From the NCBI RefSeq assembly GCF_000373105.1, contig NZ_KB890417.1:90339-154338 (forward strand): a DNA stretch of 64,000 nucleotides, read 5' to 3'. Position 1 is the stretch's first letter. Every line of letters begins with the position of its first letter. The position numbers and the translations under genes are program-made. The notes under the pieces are model-generated. The model was not told the origin of the DNA. It did no database searches and saw nothing but the letters and a program-made list of their open reading frames with translations. Below are positions 1 to 9,039 of the stretch, piece by piece. This DNA is from Neolewinella persica DSM 23188 (GTDB taxonomy: Bacteria; Bacteroidota; Bacteroidia; Chitinophagales; Saprospiraceae).

Positions 1-70
1 GAGCGGTTAGGGGCAGGCAAAGGAGGAGTAGGAGCACGGCGCTCAGGGCGTGCTTTTTCAGGGATGACAT
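1..70 (-). CDS. N-terminus of a secreted protein (cut by window edge)
   Basis: An ATG on the minus strand at 70-68 opens 23 codons running off the left edge. The translation begins MSSLKKHALSAVLLLLLCLP: a lysine-containing n-region and a leucine-rich core, so a signal peptide. Nothing of the mature protein is visible, so its function is unknown. It lies downstream of the secreted protein at 238-1023 on the same strand, with a hairpin between them. Confidence 0.6.
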   Translation of the reverse strand, partial: MSSLKKHALSAVLLLLLCLPLTA

Positions 71-144
71 GGGTTGGGAATTGTGTTGTGTTTCGGGAGG
101 TAGAGGGGCTACTGTATAAGACATTCGCAGGGCCGCCCGGAGTC

Positions 145-188
145 GCGATGGGCTGATCTTCGCCTATCGGCTTCGATCAACCCATCGC
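145..188. repeat. Hairpin with GCGATGGG arms
   Basis: GCGATGGGCTGATC at 145-158 and GATCAACCCATCGC at 175-188 pair over 14 bp with one mismatch and a 16-nt loop. The same GCGATGGG/CCCATCGC arms recur at 38791-38836, which suggests a dispersed REP-like hairpin rather than a local terminator. Confidence 0.5.
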
Positions 189-237
189 TAGAGGTAGCAC
201 CCTTTCAGGGCAGTAAACGGGCCTTGCGATTTCCCTG

Positions 238-1023
238 CTACCGTTTTGCATTCAGTTGTAAGGATCCGGAAGTAGACAATTCAGCGACATAGCGGCCAGT
301 GATCGTACGTACTTCATTGACGTACAGGGACAGCTCGGCCCGCAAGCGCTTCACGGCTTCGGGGAGGTTGGCATGGTGGACGGCGCGGCGTTCGGCCAGG
401 TCGTCGGGGTCTTTGGCGGGGAAGGCGATCTCAAAAGTTTCGACCGCATCCCCCAGATCATAGGTGTAAAAATCGAAGGAAAGGGGACTTTTCACTTCCC
501 GCATCTGAGCTGCGTATTGGCTGCTCATTTCCAGCACTTTCTCCAGTTGGCCGGGCCTGGCGCGGTAAGTGACGATTTCATAGTAGGGGGCCGGTTCAGT
601 TTTCGTTGGGACGGCGGGAGCGTAGCTCAGGTCCGCGCGGCGGCGTAGGCGGTACTCCTGGTAGGCTGCCAGGAGGCTGGCCAGCGTTTTCGGGTCACGC
701 GTTTCCGTCCAGTCCGCGAAGGGCGTCCAGTCGAGTTCGGCCACCTGGTTGGTTTGCCCGCTTTCCGTATCCGTCAGCTCGCGGGTGGGCACGGCGACTT
801 CCACGGTGTTGTTGCTGTATACGTAGGTGTGCCGTGGCTGGGCGGAACGGCTCCGGTTGTTGGCGTCGTGGTCGGCGTTAGCGTTGATAAAGGTTTGCTC
901 CTGGCCCGGCACGAGGTGAAAACGCAGGAGGTGGTAAAGATCGTCCTGGGCCTGACCGTGCAGGGAACAGAATAGGAGGAGGGCGGGGCCGCAGGTGCAA
1001 AGGATGTTTTTGAGGAATGACAT
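238..1023 (-). CDS. Secreted protein with NIPSNAP-like half (hypothetical)
   Basis: The product has 261 aa. Residues 1 to about 26 form a signal peptide ending in GQAQ, so the protein is exported. Residues from about 145 on (YYEIVTYRARPGQLEKV) resemble the start of a NIPSNAP-like or dimeric alpha-beta-barrel domain, with a long helix and an acidic strand pair after it. An earlier stretch (LYHLLRFHLVPGQEQTF) looks like a first copy of the same fold. This is inference from pattern only; I do not recognise a catalytic motif. The signal peptide is partly encoded by one copy of the dispersed 20-bp motif (981-1003), which gives the unusual residues LCTCGPAL. The gene is probably monocistronic. Confidence 0.7.
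   Translation of the reverse strand: MSFLKNILCTCGPALLLFCSLHGQAQDDLYHLLRFHLVPGQEQTFINANADHDANNRSRSAQPRHTYVYSNNTVEVAVPTRELTDTESGQTNQVAELDWTPFADWTETRDPKTLASLLAAYQEYRLRRRADLSYAPAVPTKTEPAPYYEIVTYRARPGQLEKVLEMSSQYAAQMREVKSPLSFDFYTYDLGDAVETFEIAFPAKDPDDLAERRAVHHANLPEAVKRLRAELSLYVNEVRTITGRYVAELSTSGSLQLNAKR
981..1003 (+). repeat. Dispersed 20-bp motif, copy 1
   Basis: Variant with GCGGGGCCGC in the core, followed by AGGTGCAAAGG. It lies inside the signal-peptide codons of the minus-strand gene, about 20-40 nt after its start. Read in the gene's direction it gives CTTTGCACCTGCGG. Confidence 0.85.
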
Positions 1024-1577
1024 GATGCTGTGATTTTTGGGTTTCCGGCGGACTTGGCGCCCGACGTTTTTCCAAAGATGTGGGGGTTTCGGGTGGGGTT
1101 TGGGTGGTTTTTTCCGAATCCTGGGTTTTGGTTTCCGGGACGGGGTTTTGGTTTTCCGAGGTCTCGGTGATGTGGGGCAGGTTATTGACCGCCGCTTATT
1201 GTTAACGCCGTATTTTTGGGATGTAGCTTTATTACGAAACGCAGCGCTGAGTGTTATCAGACATCACAAAAGGAAAGCTACAGGTAAGTGCCTACGCCAA
1301 CTTCTGGAATCAGTCAGCGATGGAATTAGGAGGTGAAGCCACATTCCAAACGAACCGGGGCTTGGGCGGTAGGCTAATTGGTGAGATTAATCTGTACTTC
1401 GAGGATTCATTCCCCTTGGGAATTTATGCTCAAGCCGGTTTTAAGTCAACCGGATTTATTGAAGGTGAAAGGCTCGGTAAGGGGCTGATTTTGCGGCTTG
1501 GAGCGTCAATACGTACTGGAGAAGTAAAATGATCATCAACGCTCAATCCGTACCTCACGTTAGCTTACTTCCTACTG
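1024..1577. other. Spacer with a G/T-rich stretch and a gene remnant
   Basis: A spacer of 554 bp. The part at 1060-1170 is strongly G/T-rich on the plus strand and would contain the promoter of the 1023 gene on the other strand. The rest holds the open fragment at 1251-1532. No repeat of the families seen elsewhere is present. Confidence 0.5.
1251..1532 (+). pseudogene. C-terminal remnant of an outer-membrane beta-barrel-like protein
   Basis: An open frame of 93 codons starts directly after an in-frame TGA (1248-1250) with only a GTG available. The translation alternates hydrophobic and polar residues in strand-like segments (LIGEINLYFEDSFPLGIYAQ, then LILRLGASIR at the end), as in the last strands of an outer-membrane barrel. 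It has no signal peptide or N-terminal half and is AT-richer than its neighbours. I read it as the 3' remnant of a decayed gene. It could instead be a short expressed gene with a GTG start. Confidence 0.4.
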
Positions 1578-3608
1578 TTAAGGCGCCAAAAAATGCACCT
1601 CCGTACGTACCCCATTACCGCTCACCTCCCGAACCTCCCCCTCCAACTGCTGCACCAGCATCCCCACCAGCCGCGTCCCAAAACCAGTACCCTCAACCGG
1701 GCTACCAGCCTTACCGCTACCATCATCACTAACCGCAAGCAGGTAGCGCTCCCCCACCCTGCTCATTTCAACCTCCACCGCACCAGCGGCCGCGCCCTCA
1801 AAAGCATACTTAATAGAGTTAGTAATCAGCTCATTAGCAATCAACCCCAGCGGCACGGCCGTGTCGATGTCGAGCCGGAGGTCTTTGGGAACGTTTATCG
1901 TAAAGGTGACGCGACCCTTGACGCCAAAAGTGTGCCCCAAATTCCGCGTCAAATCCGAAAAGTATTCCCGCATCCCGACGGTACCGAGGTGATCGCCCTG
2001 GTAAAGCTTCTGGTGCAGCAGGCCCATGGTGGTCACCCGGCTGCGACCGGCCAACATCGCGTCGCGCGCGTCCCCGTCCGTGAGGGTGACGGACTGTAAC
2101 TCCAGCAGGCTGGACACCACCTCCAGGTTGTTCTTCACCCGGTGGTGGATCTCCTTGAGCAAGACCTCATTCTCCCGGCTGCGCTCCGCCAACAGCGCGT
2201 TTTTACGGTTGTCCTCGCGCAAAAGACCCGCCTCCACTTCCTGCTGCTCCTGCACCAGCCGGCTCTCCCGCAGGTCGAAATCAGCCCTTTCCTTCGCCTT
2301 CACCTGTTCCCGCTGCCAGTACGCCAGGCCCAGCGAGAAAATCAGTACTTCCGCCACTACGCCGACCTTCAGGAAAACGATGTTGAACGGCGGGAACACC
2401 ACCCGGGTCAGCAAAGACAACAAAGCACCGATACTGATGGCCGTAATGCCCGCGAAGATGAAACGGGCATTAGCGTCTCCCGTCCGGTAAAGCGGATAAA
2501 GCGCCGCCACGCAGGAGCCGATCACCAACACGATGTACGGCACCGAAACCAGGTCCTCCACGACAAAGCTGAAGTTGGAAACCACACTGACGACCTGGTG
2601 GACGAAGAACAGGAATAAACCAAGGTAGGTAAGCCCCCGAAAGTACCGGTCCCAGCCCGGCAGCAGTTGCTTAAGGTCAATGAATTTGCGAATGAACGCC
2701 AGGTAACACGCCAGGCCGATAAAGATCGCCGCCTTAAAAACGCTGTAGTGGTGCGGATGGTCCACGAACATGTAGTCGCCGAACCAGTCGGCAAGGTCGT
2801 CGTTGGATTGCGCAGAATAGACGATGATCATTAGCAGGTAGCCGGAGTAATAAAGGAAACTGCGGTCGCGGCCAAAGAAGTAAACGATCAGGTTGTACAG
2901 CAACATCATTCCCAGAAAGCCGATGAATATGGCGTTGCGGACCCGGACCTTGTTCATCCGGGCATAAAAACGATCGGTCGTTTGCAGGTAAATGCTGAAG
3001 GCAGGCGGAACGGAAGCGGCTTCTCCCTTCCCCCTGAAGTAAATGGTGGTGGGCGCATCTGGCGGCAGGGATAGTTTGACGAGATTTCCCCAGGCGGTAG
3101 GGGCAAACTGTTTTTTTCGCAGCGGCACGTGCGTCCCGGCTTGCTGAACGGCCCATGCACCGGTTTCGTCTTTGGTGTAGACCTCCAGCGTAGTCCAGTT
3201 GGTCGGAAAATAGAGCACCCATTCCAGGTTACTTTCCGCCGTGGGGAGGCGGTTGATGGCCTCGACCTTCCCCCAGTACCAATGGTTGGTGGTCATCTCC
3301 TCCGGGTAGGCCCGATACGCCTGAAATGCTGATTGAACGGCTTGCGTGCTCACGTCTTCGATGGAGAGAAGACCGGCCGAATCGGACAGGATCTCCAGGT
3401 GGCTGATCAGGCGATAGTTTACGTCGTTATCCTCCAGGGCTAAGATTCCTACGCTTCCGTTTTCCCCTGGGCTTTGCGCACTTAGGGTTGTGGTTGCTGC
3501 TAGTAGTAGCCACAGGACAATTGCAAGATCGCTCGTCGGCCGAGGCGCGACGAAGGAGCTGACTCGTCCAACGAGAGATCGACCCGCAAAGTTGGTGGAC
3601 AGTTTCAT
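1578..3608 (-). CDS. 7TMR-DISM sensor histidine kinase (HisKA_2 type)
   Basis: The product has 676 aa. After the signal peptide comes an extracellular 7TMR-DISM extension (about 45-220), then seven hydrophobic segments (about 225-420), a coiled coil, and a kinase core. The H-box is EIHHRVKNNLEVVSSLLEL, typical of HisKA_2/HWE kinases, with the phosphorylated His in HHRVKN. An N-box (LGLIANELITNSIKYAF) and a glycine-rich ATP lid (DDGSGK, GFGTRLV) follow. It should sense an extracellular ligand and phosphorylate a response regulator. The LytTR regulator 253 bp upstream on the same strand is the obvious partner. Residues 10-27, in front of the hydrophobic core, are encoded by a palindromic insertion (3527-3580). 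Confidence 0.9.
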   Translation of the reverse strand: MKLSTNFAGRSLVGRVSSFVAPRPTSDLAIVLWLLLAATTTLSAQSPGENGSVGILALEDNDVNYRLISHLEILSDSAGLLSIEDVSTQAVQSAFQAYRAYPEEMTTNHWYWGKVEAINRLPTAESNLEWVLYFPTNWTTLEVYTKDETGAWAVQQAGTHVPLRKKQFAPTAWGNLVKLSLPPDAPTTIYFRGKGEAASVPPAFSIYLQTTDRFYARMNKVRVRNAIFIGFLGMMLLYNLIVYFFGRDRSFLYYSGYLLMIIVYSAQSNDDLADWFGDYMFVDHPHHYSVFKAAIFIGLACYLAFIRKFIDLKQLLPGWDRYFRGLTYLGLFLFFVHQVVSVVSNFSFVVEDLVSVPYIVLVIGSCVAALYPLYRTGDANARFIFAGITAISIGALLSLLTRVVFPPFNIVFLKVGVVAEVLIFSLGLAYWQREQVKAKERADFDLRESRLVQEQQEVEAGLLREDNRKNALLAERSRENEVLLKEIHHRVKNNLEVVSSLLELQSVTLTDGDARDAMLAGRSRVTTMGLLHQKLYQGDHLGTVGMREYFSDLTRNLGHTFGVKGRVTFTINVPKDLRLDIDTAVPLGLIANELITNSIKYAFEGAAAGAVEVEMSRVGERYLLAVSDDGSGKAGSPVEGTGFGTRLVGMLVQQLEGEVREVSGNGVRTEVHFLAP
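3527..3580. repeat. 54-bp inverted-repeat insertion inside the kinase signal peptide
   Basis: GATCGCTCGTCGGCCGAG (3527-3544) and CTCGTCCAACGAGAGATC (3563-3580) pair at 15 of 18 positions. The block is exactly 18 codons long and adds RSLVGRVSSFVAPRPTSD between MKLSTNFAG and the hydrophobic core. The same CTCGTCGGCCGAG-type arms occur in the spacer upstream (3749-3854). Confidence 0.55.
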
Positions 3609-3748
3609 TTGGAAGGAGGGGTGAATGTGTTAAAGGCGCGGGTGAGGCCTTAAACATACGGAGGTTCGTCGTTTTTTTATTGACTGCTTTTTCCCGGGCC
3701 GGGGTTTTATTTTCCCGGTCCGCGTTTTACCCCTCCGACAATTTCTAA

Positions 3749-3854
3749 CTCGTCCGCCGAGCTTTGCGCAGCTTAGCTCGTCGGCAGAGTAGGTTGTGAC
3801 GACCCGAATCACTCGGCCGACGAGTCAGGCCCAAAGGCCGCCTCGGCGGACGAG
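3749..3854. repeat. Inverted-repeat element between regulator and kinase
   Basis: CTCGTCCGCCGAG (3749-3761) and CTCGGCGGACGAG (3842-3854) are perfect inverse copies. Between them lies a nested palindrome (ACTCGGCCGACGAGT, 3811-3825). It fills most of the 253-bp gap between the response regulator and the kinase and is related to the insertion in the kinase gene. Confidence 0.6.
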
Positions 3855-3861
3855 CTAGTCC

Positions 3862-4617
3862 TCACCGCACCAAATTAACCCGCCGCAGCAACTCCGCCCG
3901 CTGCTCCTTCCCCACCGGAATAGCTTCCCTGCCGATCACAAGGTGATCATCGGCCACCACATCGATTTGCCGCAGGTTGACGACGTAGGAACGGTGGACG
4001 CGCAGGAAATCCGAAGAGTGCAACTGCTCGGCCAGCTTGCCCATCGGCATACTCAGCAGGTACTCGGTATCCGCGGCGTGGATGTGGCAGTAAGAGCGTT
4101 CGGCCGAGACGTACAGAATGTCCTTCAGAAACACCTTCACCATGTGGTCTTTGTGGCGAACGAAAATGCGGTCACTCAGCAGCTGAGAACCGTCGGGCGT
4201 CGGTGCGGGTGCGACTTTTTCTGGCGCGGCCGCAGGTGCATGGTGACGTTGAACGGCAAGGCTGATGGCCCGGTGCAGCTCCGTCTGGTCGTAAGGCTTG
4301 CCGAGGAAGGCGTGGGGACGGGTATTTTTTGCCCGTTCGAAGGTAGCCGGATCGGTATTGGCCGTCAGGTAGATGGTGGGCACGAAGATGCCTTCCTTTT
4401 CCAGGACCCGGGCCGTCTCGATCCCGTCCAGGTTGCCCTTCAGGTTGATGTCGAGCAGCAGAATATCCGGTGGATCCTTGCGGCAGTGCAGCACAGCCTG
4501 GTCGCCCCGCGGCAAGATACCGGCTACCACGTAGCCGAACTGCTCCAGGTGAAGGCCGATCTTGTTGGCGATGATGATTTCGTCCTCGACTATGAGGACG
4601 GAGATGGTTTGTGACAA
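3862..4617 (-). CDS. LytTR-family response regulator
   Basis: The product has 251 aa. It has a receiver domain at residues 1-125 with acidic pocket VEDE, phospho-acceptor Asp in LLLDINLKG, and Lys in GKPYD. A proline/alanine linker (about 128-150) leads to a LytTR DNA-binding domain (RIFVRHKDHMVKVFLKDILY to the end). No ATG exists in frame before the receiver. The frame opens after a TGA at 4633-4635 and TTG at 4617 is the only early start, so I use it. The linker contains a copy of the dispersed motif (4223-4240). Partner of the kinase at 1578-3608. Confidence 0.88.
   Translation of the reverse strand: MSQTISVLIVEDEIIIANKIGLHLEQFGYVVAGILPRGDQAVLHCRKDPPDILLLDINLKGNLDGIETARVLEKEGIFVPTIYLTANTDPATFERAKNTRPHAFLGKPYDQTELHRAISLAVQRHHAPAAAPEKVAPAPTPDGSQLLSDRIFVRHKDHMVKVFLKDILYVSAERSYCHIHAADTEYLLSMPMGKLAEQLHSSDFLRVHRSYVVNLRQIDVVADDHLVIGREAIPVGKEQRAELLRRVNLVR
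4223..4240 (+). repeat. Dispersed 20-bp motif, copy 2
   Basis: GGCGCGGCCGCAGGTGCA inside the response-regulator gene. Read in the gene's frame it encodes APAAAP in the flexible linker, a different reading frame from the signal-peptide copies. Confidence 0.85.
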
Positions 4618-4760
4618 GGGATGACTTTTGTCTCAAGGTAATACAATGGGTGATTAAATGGGAAATTCAAGCACTTTAACAGGTGCGAACATGTAGGTTA
4701 ACGGGTACAAATACGGGGCGGGAACACACTTCCTACTTAGCCTTGCTCCTAAGGTTTTTT

Positions 4761-4781
4761 CCTTTGCACCTGCGGCCGCGC
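4761..4781 (-). repeat. Dispersed 20-bp motif, copy 3
   Basis: CTTTGCACCTGCGGCCGCGC on the plus strand, in the 252-bp spacer upstream of the response regulator. Both neighbouring genes are on the other strand. Confidence 0.85.
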
Positions 4782-4869
4782 ATAATACCCAGCATAATGC
4801 GTGACCTCTACGAGCGAAGTGACTCTCGGTGGCCGCGTCCACGAAAACAACAATGTTGAAAAGAGTTTG

Positions 4870-7800
4870 CTACTCCTTTCCCAACAATTTCAAAATCTCG
4901 CGCATATGCTCCTGCATCTCCTCCAAAGGATCAATTATCGGTTGGGGGATTTTGCGTAGTTCGCGGGTGTCTTTTCCAAATCCTTTGAGGGCAGGCCGGC
5001 TAACGTAGGTGACCCGGTGCAAGATCCGCCAGGTAGAATTAGCTTTTCCAGCCTGTGTCTGGCGCAGCGCACGGGCATCTTCGCTGTTGCTCTGGAGCCA
5101 CTCCGGATCAACGACCTGGTTGAAGAAATCATGGAAGTGACTGGTGGCCCCCTCCAGGTAGTAACTCATGAAACGGTAGCGTCCCACTTTCTCCCCCGGC
5201 ATCAGCGGATTGTCGTCATGATCGGTCACCCCCGTACCTTCTACGCCAGAAACATTGACATCCAGGGCAAAACCTTTGCTGTTCGTAACGGTCTTAGACA
5301 TTTGTTGGTTTCGGCCAGCAGTGGCCATCATTTTTAGTTCGGCGAACAAGCCCAATTCAATGGATAGTTCGCTACCCAAAGCACCCTTTATGTCGATCGA
5401 GCCGCCAATGGTGTGTTGGATCACGTTGGCAAACTGCTGGCTTTCCGCACGTAAGCCACCATTGGCATCCCAAACGTAAGTATTGACGATGTTACGTTTA
5501 CTTGATCTGATTTGAAGCTCTTCCATTTTTTCTTGCCAGCGCGCCAGTTGATAACTGGCGTTGGCCTGATGGTCTTCGTTTTCGATGGAGGATTCAATTT
5601 CCTTTTTGCGTTTTTCCGTAGCCTCACTAATGGCATCTGCTTTTTCCTGGGCTACATCCTGAAGTTTATCTCTGTCGTCAGCAGCAGCATCCATTTGGTC
5701 TTCTTGCGAAAGCGTATTTCCTTCCGCATCGGTAGTCGGGCGATTCACGTCACTGTTAACGCCTATTGCTCCGGGGTCGAACTCTTCGTTATTCACATTG
5801 CTGTCCAGGCTGGCCTTATTGGCTAGGCGGCTGTTGAAGTTGTCGAAGTATAGCGCACGGCGTTTATCCTCTTTGTCAATTTGTTTTTTGAGGTCATAAG
5901 CTTCATGTAACCGGAAGTAGCTGGCCGGATAAAGTGAACCATATTGCGCGCGCATTTCGGGTACCTGACGAAAGTAGCGCTGGCTGGTTGCCTGAGTGCC
6001 CGTGAGGCCATCCAGACTACCGTTCATGGTGTAAGCCGGATTGATGAGAAAGCTGATGGTGTTGACGTCTGGCGGAAGGTCTTTATTAGGCTGGACTTCG
6101 TAAGCCACCATTTTTTTAGAGCGGCTCAGGCGCAGTACGTATACATCCGCAATGGCGGAAGTTACCAGTGCATAACCGACGTTCTTAGGGATGTATCTAC
6201 GGCCAAGGTGTGGGAATTTGGGCTTAGTTTCGGGGGTTCCACTCAGGGATAGTTTATCCGCCGTTAGGTTGGCCGAAGAAGAACTGACACTGGACTCATT
6301 CAAATAATTGTACGCGAAATCAAGTGCCCCCCTTAGGCCGCCTTTTATTTTTCCCAGCTTAATTCTACCAAGAAAAGGGGCATTTAGCGCGATATCACCT
6401 GCACCGCCCAGGAAGAGGTTGATGCCAAAACCTACGGAAGTGTTTTCACTCCGTTTCCAATTGTAGACAGTGTCTTCCCTGCTCACCAGGGATACCGAAG
6501 TGGCACCGCCGTAGCGTTCCAGCATCCAGCTTTTGGTCATGTTCTCGCTGGGCACGGGTGGTGCGCCTTCGATGTAGCCCAATAGGGTGGGTTTGAACTG
6601 GGCGTTGCCGATCCAGAGAAGTTCCAATTCTTCCACCCGTTTATTGGCGTAGAGTTGAAGACCGTTAGCATCAGGCAGCGCAAAAAAGCGGCGCATCATG
6701 GCCTTCTTTTCACCGGTATCGGGGTTGATGGCTACCGAAGTGTACTCATTACTAAGGGTGTTTTTAATCCTCAGGGGCAGGTCTATCGCCCGGTGTAAAC
6801 GGACAGCATAGTCCTCAGAAACGGTCATCGGACGTAAGGGATCGACCAGGTTTTCCAGCTGGCCGTTTTCGTCAACTTCACGGTCGAAAGGGAAGTAGAC
6901 AGCAAGGCCCGCCGCTCGGCCATTTACGGCAGACTCCGGCTGAATATGATCGCGGAAATGTTTCCCAATCCATTCCTTCGTGGTTGGCCGGTCATAAAGT
7001 GCGAATTGAGCCATCTCAGAACGTTGCCAACCAAACTCCAAACTTATATTTTCATTTCCTCTACCAATCTTTGGAATGACCAAACTACTACTGTAGCCTA
7101 CTAAGGTGCCATCGAGATAAATATCCAGCCTATAGGAGACGGTCTGGTTAAGCGTAACGTGGACCCAGCTGCCGAAAGGGAAGGGGCGATCAAGAAGAAC
7201 GTCATACTTCGGCGCTGCACTTTTGGCGGACAGATTACCCTCTGCGTCAGTATCGAGCGGATAATTGTCCGTGTAAAGTTTACCCTCCCGGTCCACGACG
7301 AGTGCAAATTTTATCTCCTTAGCGAAACGAATGGCGACCAACTGCGAATAGCCCTGCCTATGATCGAGCTTACACCAGAAGCTGATTCGGCCAATTGGGC
7401 AAGCTCGATAATCGTTTATTGATTGAAGCTGAACGACGGCTTTGGGTGTTTGCTGATTATGGTTCAAGCGGCTATTGGGGAAGTACGTTACCCGTCGGTT
7501 AAGTCCACCGATGGTGGGGTCGAAGGCCGCCCAATTGGCTTCGCCTTGCAGTTCAAGACTGTAGTCGGACCCTGTATGCGCAAAGTTGCGGATGTGGGTG
7601 CCGCGGCCCTCGTTCAATTTATAGTAAGCAAGCAGGCCAGGTTCCTGGCCGCTGAGTTCTATTTTACTGTTGGTAGCCATCTCTTCGGGGTCGAGGGCGA
7701 CTTTCCAAAGGCGCAACTCAGCTAATTGAATTTCTCCATTTGCAGACCTTGCCTTGGCTATTTCGTTTATGTTTTGCCGCCCAACCCGGTCAAAAGCTCC

Positions 7801-9039
7801 ATAATGCCCCATCCACTCTTCTCGAATGGCAAGCTTTAGTTTTTGCTTTTTTTCTTCCGCTTCCTCCTGATTTTCTATTTCTTCCTGAGCAAGTTTTATC
7901 TGTTGCTCAACAAACTCCAATAGGTTGAGGTATGGTTCGCCGTCCAGGTACAATTCGACGCTGGAGTGATCGCCAGTACCCCGCTTCACCAAACCAAAGT
8001 GGTGCCAGCCTTCAGACAGATCATCTACAAAATTCAATGGTAGTAGTCCGTCTTCAGACTTTACCGAGAAATGAATATTGTTCGTTTCAGCCTCTTTTTT
8101 ACCATCGCTATCCAAAAGTTTGCGAGAGCTGAGAATGGGTAGTTGGATTCCTTGTTCCGTGCTGAGTAAGGACACGCCAAGAACATTTTCTGTCATGGCT
8201 TCCTTTGTCCGGCCCATCGGGCAATTCATCCACCATTCGATGCTGTACTCTGAGCCGAGCTGGAAAGGCTTTGCGGGGACCAGTTTAGTATCCTCTCCAA
8301 TCTCTAATGCCAGCTTCGGCCCGTCTGGAATCCACTCTTCAAAGTAAGGGTTCCTACTGTCCGCAGTGACGTCGTAGGCAGTTTGTCGAAGTCGCCCGAA
8401 GCGGTCACCATAACTAAGTTGCACCTGGCCTTCGCAATTCTCAAGGAGGGAGAGTTGATCAGTGGCCCGGACGAAGCCGAGGTAAGCCCCTTTGGTCTTC
8501 AGATCGTTTGGATCATTGGCCACCAATTCGGGCAGGGCCACGGCCTCGTTTTGTAGCTGCTCAACAGCCTGCTTATAGTCAGCTTGTGACTCGCTGATCG
8601 TAGCGTAGGCCTGATTGATTTCATCAATCAATGCACTACGTTCAAGTTTCCAATCTTCCAAGTCTTTGCCATCAGCTTTTTGGGCGAGTAAGGCGTCGTA
8701 AGCTTCTTTTAGCTGGGGTATTGTTTCGTCCAACTTAGACAGTTCTTCAAGCCCTTTTTTCGTCTCTTGATGGTTAGAAGTTCCATGCTGAAGTTCCAGG
8801 TAAAAAATTTGATTGTCACTCGGGGTATTGTAAGTCCATTGAATGCACTTTGCACCGTTTCTTCTATTTCCCCCTTCTATATCGAAGGCCGTCCCCGTTC
8901 CCTTCACGTTAATCCCATACCCAATTTGACCCGCAGCTACTACCTGTTGATAATTTAATAATTCTTCTGTCCAGTTATCGGCCCCTGAAATCTCGAATTC
9001 ACTGGTTGTTTTAAACCGCTTAGTGGTTTCCACATCCAA
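4870..9039 (-). CDS. Second part of a giant LamG/ricin-like protein (-1 frame)
   Basis: A frame of 1389 codons. Order: ricin-like trefoil piece (about 33-83, with GYGINVKGTGTAFDIEGG and an IQW motif), coiled coil (about 88-168), LamG-like domain (about 248-380, ending in a LAYYKLNEGRG strand near 470), second LamG-like domain (about 560-690), and a C-terminal region. That region has serine-rich and glycine-rich strands (VGFGINLFLGGAGDIALNA), a charged helical segment and an amphipathic strand pair near 1200-1260. It has no signal peptide or sorting domain. The frame has no ATG near its beginning. It opens after a TGA at 9058-9060 and the first possible start (TTG at 9039-9037) lies inside the T run. 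It is therefore almost certainly the continuation of the upstream frame, not a separate gene. The strand pattern of the C-terminus would fit a pore-forming fold, but that is speculation. Confidence 0.75.
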   Translation of the reverse strand: MDVETTKRFKTTSEFEISGADNWTEELLNYQQVVAAGQIGYGINVKGTGTAFDIEGGNRRNGAKCIQWTYNTPSDNQIFYLELQHGTSNHQETKKGLEELSKLDETIPQLKEAYDALLAQKADGKDLEDWKLERSALIDEINQAYATISESQADYKQAVEQLQNEAVALPELVANDPNDLKTKGAYLGFVRATDQLSLLENCEGQVQLSYGDRFGRLRQTAYDVTADSRNPYFEEWIPDGPKLALEIGEDTKLVPAKPFQLGSEYSIEWWMNCPMGRTKEAMTENVLGVSLLSTEQGIQLPILSSRKLLDSDGKKEAETNNIHFSVKSEDGLLPLNFVDDLSEGWHHFGLVKRGTGDHSSVELYLDGEPYLNLLEFVEQQIKLAQEEIENQEEAEEKKQKLKLAIREEWMGHYGAFDRVGRQNINEIAKARSANGEIQLAELRLWKVALDPEEMATNSKIELSGQEPGLLAYYKLNEGRGTHIRNFAHTGSDYSLELQGEANWAAFDPTIGGLNRRVTYFPNSRLNHNQQTPKAVVQLQSINDYRACPIGRISFWCKLDHRQGYSQLVAIRFAKEIKFALVVDREGKLYTDNYPLDTDAEGNLSAKSAAPKYDVLLDRPFPFGSWVHVTLNQTVSYRLDIYLDGTLVGYSSSLVIPKIGRGNENISLEFGWQRSEMAQFALYDRPTTKEWIGKHFRDHIQPESAVNGRAAGLAVYFPFDREVDENGQLENLVDPLRPMTVSEDYAVRLHRAIDLPLRIKNTLSNEYTSVAINPDTGEKKAMMRRFFALPDANGLQLYANKRVEELELLWIGNAQFKPTLLGYIEGAPPVPSENMTKSWMLERYGGATSVSLVSREDTVYNWKRSENTSVGFGINLFLGGAGDIALNAPFLGRIKLGKIKGGLRGALDFAYNYLNESSVSSSSANLTADKLSLSGTPETKPKFPHLGRRYIPKNVGYALVTSAIADVYVLRLSRSKKMVAYEVQPNKDLPPDVNTISFLINPAYTMNGSLDGLTGTQATSQRYFRQVPEMRAQYGSLYPASYFRLHEAYDLKKQIDKEDKRRALYFDNFNSRLANKASLDSNVNNEEFDPGAIGVNSDVNRPTTDAEGNTLSQEDQMDAAADDRDKLQDVAQEKADAISEATEKRKKEIESSIENEDHQANASYQLARWQEKMEELQIRSSKRNIVNTYVWDANGGLRAESQQFANVIQHTIGGSIDIKGALGSELSIELGLFAELKMMATAGRNQQMSKTVTNSKGFALDVNVSGVEGTGVTDHDDNPLMPGEKVGRYRFMSYYLEGATSHFHDFFNQVVDPEWLQSNSEDARALRQTQAGKANSTWRILHRVTYVSRPALKGFGKDTRELRKIPQPIIDPLEEMQEHMREILKLLGKE

